A DNA stretch of 8,059 nucleotides, from positions 1 to 8,059 of the forward strand of contig JAJZDR010000037.1 in NCBI GenBank assembly GCA_021805885.1. The letters run 5' to 3'. Positions 5,505-8,059 of the stretch are shown here, piece after piece (position 1 is the stretch's first letter; every line of letters begins with the position of its first letter). The position numbers were made by a program, and so were the translations under genes. The stretch is from a bacterium. GTDB taxonomy: Bacteria > Patescibacteria > Dojkabacteria > JAKAPS01 > JAJZLI01. The notes under the pieces were generated by a model. That model was not told the origin of the DNA. It saw only the letters and a program-made list of their open reading frames with translations, and searched no databases.

Positions 5505-7915
5505 TTAACGGAAAGTAATATTATCTTTAAAATTTTCTGACAAAATACTTTTTATATTATCTATTTTTTCTTTTATTTCAGTTCCTAAAAAAGTCCTCTC
5601 AAAATTCTCAAATATCAACCTTAATGTTATACTAATTTCATCAGTATTTATTTTACTACCTTTGTAAATATCTATAATCTCTTTTGTTCTTAGATTTGTA
5701 TCGTTAATCTTATCTAATATATCTTTTAAATTGATTTTATTTTTATATAATATTGTTATATCTTCTTTAATTTCTGGAAATTTAGAAATATCTTTTATAC
5801 TAATAAATTTATTTATTTTATTATGTAAATTATCTATATTTATGTCAAATATTGATAAGTTACCATATATTCCAAAATTTTCTTTAACAGCAGAACTTAT
5901 ATCTCCTATCTCACCTATGTAGTCTCCATCTATATAAATCTTACTACTTTTATTTTTAAAAAATGGTTTTTCAGCTTTATTTCTATATTCAAAAATATTA
6001 GTTAAATTTAAGTATGTATTAATGGTATCAAGTACTCTCTTCATATAGAAAAATGGTTCCTCCTTATCTTTACTAAAATATGCAGCTATAAGGTGTCGTT
6101 CTTCTTTCGGTTGAAGATCATTATTCTTTAGGTAAACATTAGCTATCTCATAAAGAATGAAGGTATCTTTGTGCCTTTGATTATTACTTACCGTATAAAT
6201 TACAGATGGTATCAACGATGGTCTTAAAAGATCAAAATCTGGAGATATAGGGTTCAAAATCTTTATTGCATCAGTCTCTATTAAAGATTTATTCATTAGA
6301 TCTTGGTTTATAAATGAATATGTCTTTATTTCATAACCACCTAGTGATGCTATTATACTTATTATTTTGTTATTTATATCAAACACTACATTCTTTCTAA
6401 CAGACATAACTTTCATATTAGGTTCCTCTATATCAATATTTTCATAGCCATATATTCTTCCAATCTCCTCAATAAGGTCAATATCTTCTTTTATATCTAA
6501 TCTCTCATCAGGTATAGTAGCAACCATAAAATTTCCAACCTGTTTATTTTTAATATTTAAACTTGCTAATATATTAGAAGTATCTTTTAAGGGGATTTCC
6601 ATTCCTAAGACCTTTTCTATTTTAGAAATATCTAATTTTATAATTAAATCAGCCACTACTTTGTTTGTAACAATATCAGTAACAGAGCTTGATATTTCAC
6701 CTGTGGTATTTTGCAATATTAATTCTACTGCATAATTTAATGCTTTTAGTGTTAATGATTGTGAAATCCCTTTCTCATACCTTAATACAGCTTCAGATCT
6801 TATATTTACTGATTTTGCACTTTTCCTTACAAGTAAAGGATTAAAAGATGCACTTTCTAGCAATATACTTTGTGTACTTTCATCTATCTCTGATTCTTTT
6901 CCTCCCATAACTCCTGCTATACCAATACTTTTATTTTTTGTTGCAATAACATAATTATTTTTCGTTAATACCCTTTTTTTAGAATCTAACGTTGTGATTT
7001 CTTCATTTTGTTTTGCTTTTCTTACTTTTATTTCAAGATCAGTATTTTCTGATATTTTAGAAACATCAAAAGCATGCAATGGTTGTCCTAAATTCACCAT
7101 TACATAGTTTGTTATATCTACTATATTATTTATAGGTTTTATGCCTAAATTTTTTAATCTCTCTCTGATCCAGAAAGGAGATTCTTCTACCTTTATATTA
7201 TCAATGGTAATGGCACAATATCTGTTACAAAAATTTTTATCTTCAATAGTAACCTTCAAGTTATTTCTTTTGTTAGTTTTTATAGGAGTTATAATTCTTT
7301 CACTAAAAGGCTTATGCTCTATAGTAGCAAATTCTCTTGCAATACCATGATGAGAAAATAAATCTCCTCTTTGAGATATAACCTTATTATCAATATCTAT
7401 TATTGTATCTTTTATTATGCTTTGTAGACTCTCTCCAATATGATCTGTAAATAATGATCCTATTGATTTATATCCAGACCTAGATTCAAAGGATCTAGAT
7501 CCAAGGTCAAGAATGCCAGAATGATTTTCTCCTAATCCTAATTCTTTTTCTGAACACATCATGCCGTAAGATGCCTCTCCTCTGAAATCATGTTTCTCAA
7601 TTTTTTGTCCATTTATCTCACTACCTTCTAGTACTACAGGGACTATCATTCCTTTGTACACATTAGGCGCTCCTGTCACTATTTGAATTTCCTTATCCTT
7701 TATATCTACTTTTGTTACATAAAGTCTATCTGCATTTTTATGTTTATAAATCTCTTTTACTTCCCCTATAATAATATCCTCTCCAAAATTAGGATATTCT
7801 CTTATTTCATCAACATCTACTGATTTTTTTGCAAATTCGTCTATAAGGTCATACAGAGACTTTTTATTATCAGGAATATATGTGTATTCTTTTATCAGAC
7901 TTAAAGATATTTTCA

Positions 7916-7916
<1 letters not shown>
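5505..7916 (-). CDS. pheT: Phenylalanyl-tRNA synthetase beta subunit
   Basis: This is the beta chain of the cytoplasmic alpha2-beta2 class II PheRS, which charges tRNA-Phe; the beta chain recognises tRNA and edits mischarged Tyr-tRNA-Phe. The 803 residues match normal full length (about 790-805). Domains in order: N-terminal B1 with an EMAP-like tRNA-binding OB fold (about 43-150; HKNADRLYV at 59-67, VTGAPN at 80-85, SYGMMCSEKELGL at 116-128); B3/B4 editing module (about 215-390; NNIVDITNYVM at 263-273, GQPLHAFD at 277-284 with the conserved His281, AGVMGG at 334-339); B5 (about 418-490; DIDLIEEIGRIYGYENI at 478-494); a catalytic-like, inactive class II core (about 505-690); and a C-terminal ferredoxin-fold anticodon-binding FDX-ACB domain (about 709-803). 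The ATG at 7916 overlaps the pheS stop (TAATG), implying coupled translation; no Shine-Dalgarno is present. In FDX-ACB the usual P-x-x-R-R-D reads PEIKED. Confidence 0.97.

Positions 7917-8059
<143 letters not shown>

Noticed and set aside
5731..5922. Plus-strand open frame of 63 codons
   Set aside because: Antisense to the C-terminal part of pheT including the FDX-ACB domain; no independent support.
7141..7350. Plus-strand open frame of 69 codons
   Set aside because: Antisense to the PheT B3/B4 region; no independent support.
7491..7502. Perfect 12-bp palindrome GGATCTAGATCC inside pheT
   Set aside because: About two 12-bp perfect palindromes are expected by chance in 8 kb, and it encodes ordinary residues (GSRS).

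Overview
This is a strongly AT-rich, densely packed bacterial window made up almost entirely of housekeeping genes. The very low GC, mostly minimal intergenic gaps, absence of Shine-Dalgarno motifs, TyrRS signature (HLGR plus KMSSS) and class A penicillin-binding protein with a Ser/Thr-rich Ig-like tail all fit a reduced genome of the Candidate Phyla Radiation (Patescibacteria, perhaps a Microgenomates- or Katanobacteria-like lineage). The lineage is an inference from protein style. Long open frames with no in-frame TGA argue for the standard bacterial code and against the recoded UGA=Gly lineages. All five visible stop codons are TAA.

Layout. Positions 1-2715 carry a leftward unit: tyrS (tyrosyl-tRNA synthetase), a 37-codon single-pass membrane protein gene, then recG (replication-fork helicase), which runs off the left edge. 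The gaps are only 10 and 2 nt. A 71-bp divergent intergenic region (2716-2786) holds the tyrS promoter(s) and an excellent extended -10 for the rightward gene at 2787-5453, an 888-residue bifunctional glycosyltransferase/transpeptidase. After a 51-bp convergent gap without a recognisable terminator, pheT (5505-7916, minus) and the 3' end of pheS (7916-8059, minus) form a second leftward unit joined by a TAATG stop/start overlap.

How the genes relate. PheS and PheT are the two subunits of one enzyme, phenylalanyl-tRNA synthetase. TyrRS is a separate translation enzyme, RecG acts on stalled forks, and the PBP builds the cell wall outside the membrane. Apart from pheST there is no evident functional pathway linking them.

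I found no mobile element, CRISPR array, tRNA, rRNA or riboswitch. The points worth a second look are the unrecognised small membrane protein, the nearly leaderless back-to-back promoters, the uniform lack of Shine-Dalgarno sequences, and the cysteine-containing, Ser/Thr-rich C-terminal extension of the PBP. I see no clear case for a wholly new multi-gene system here.
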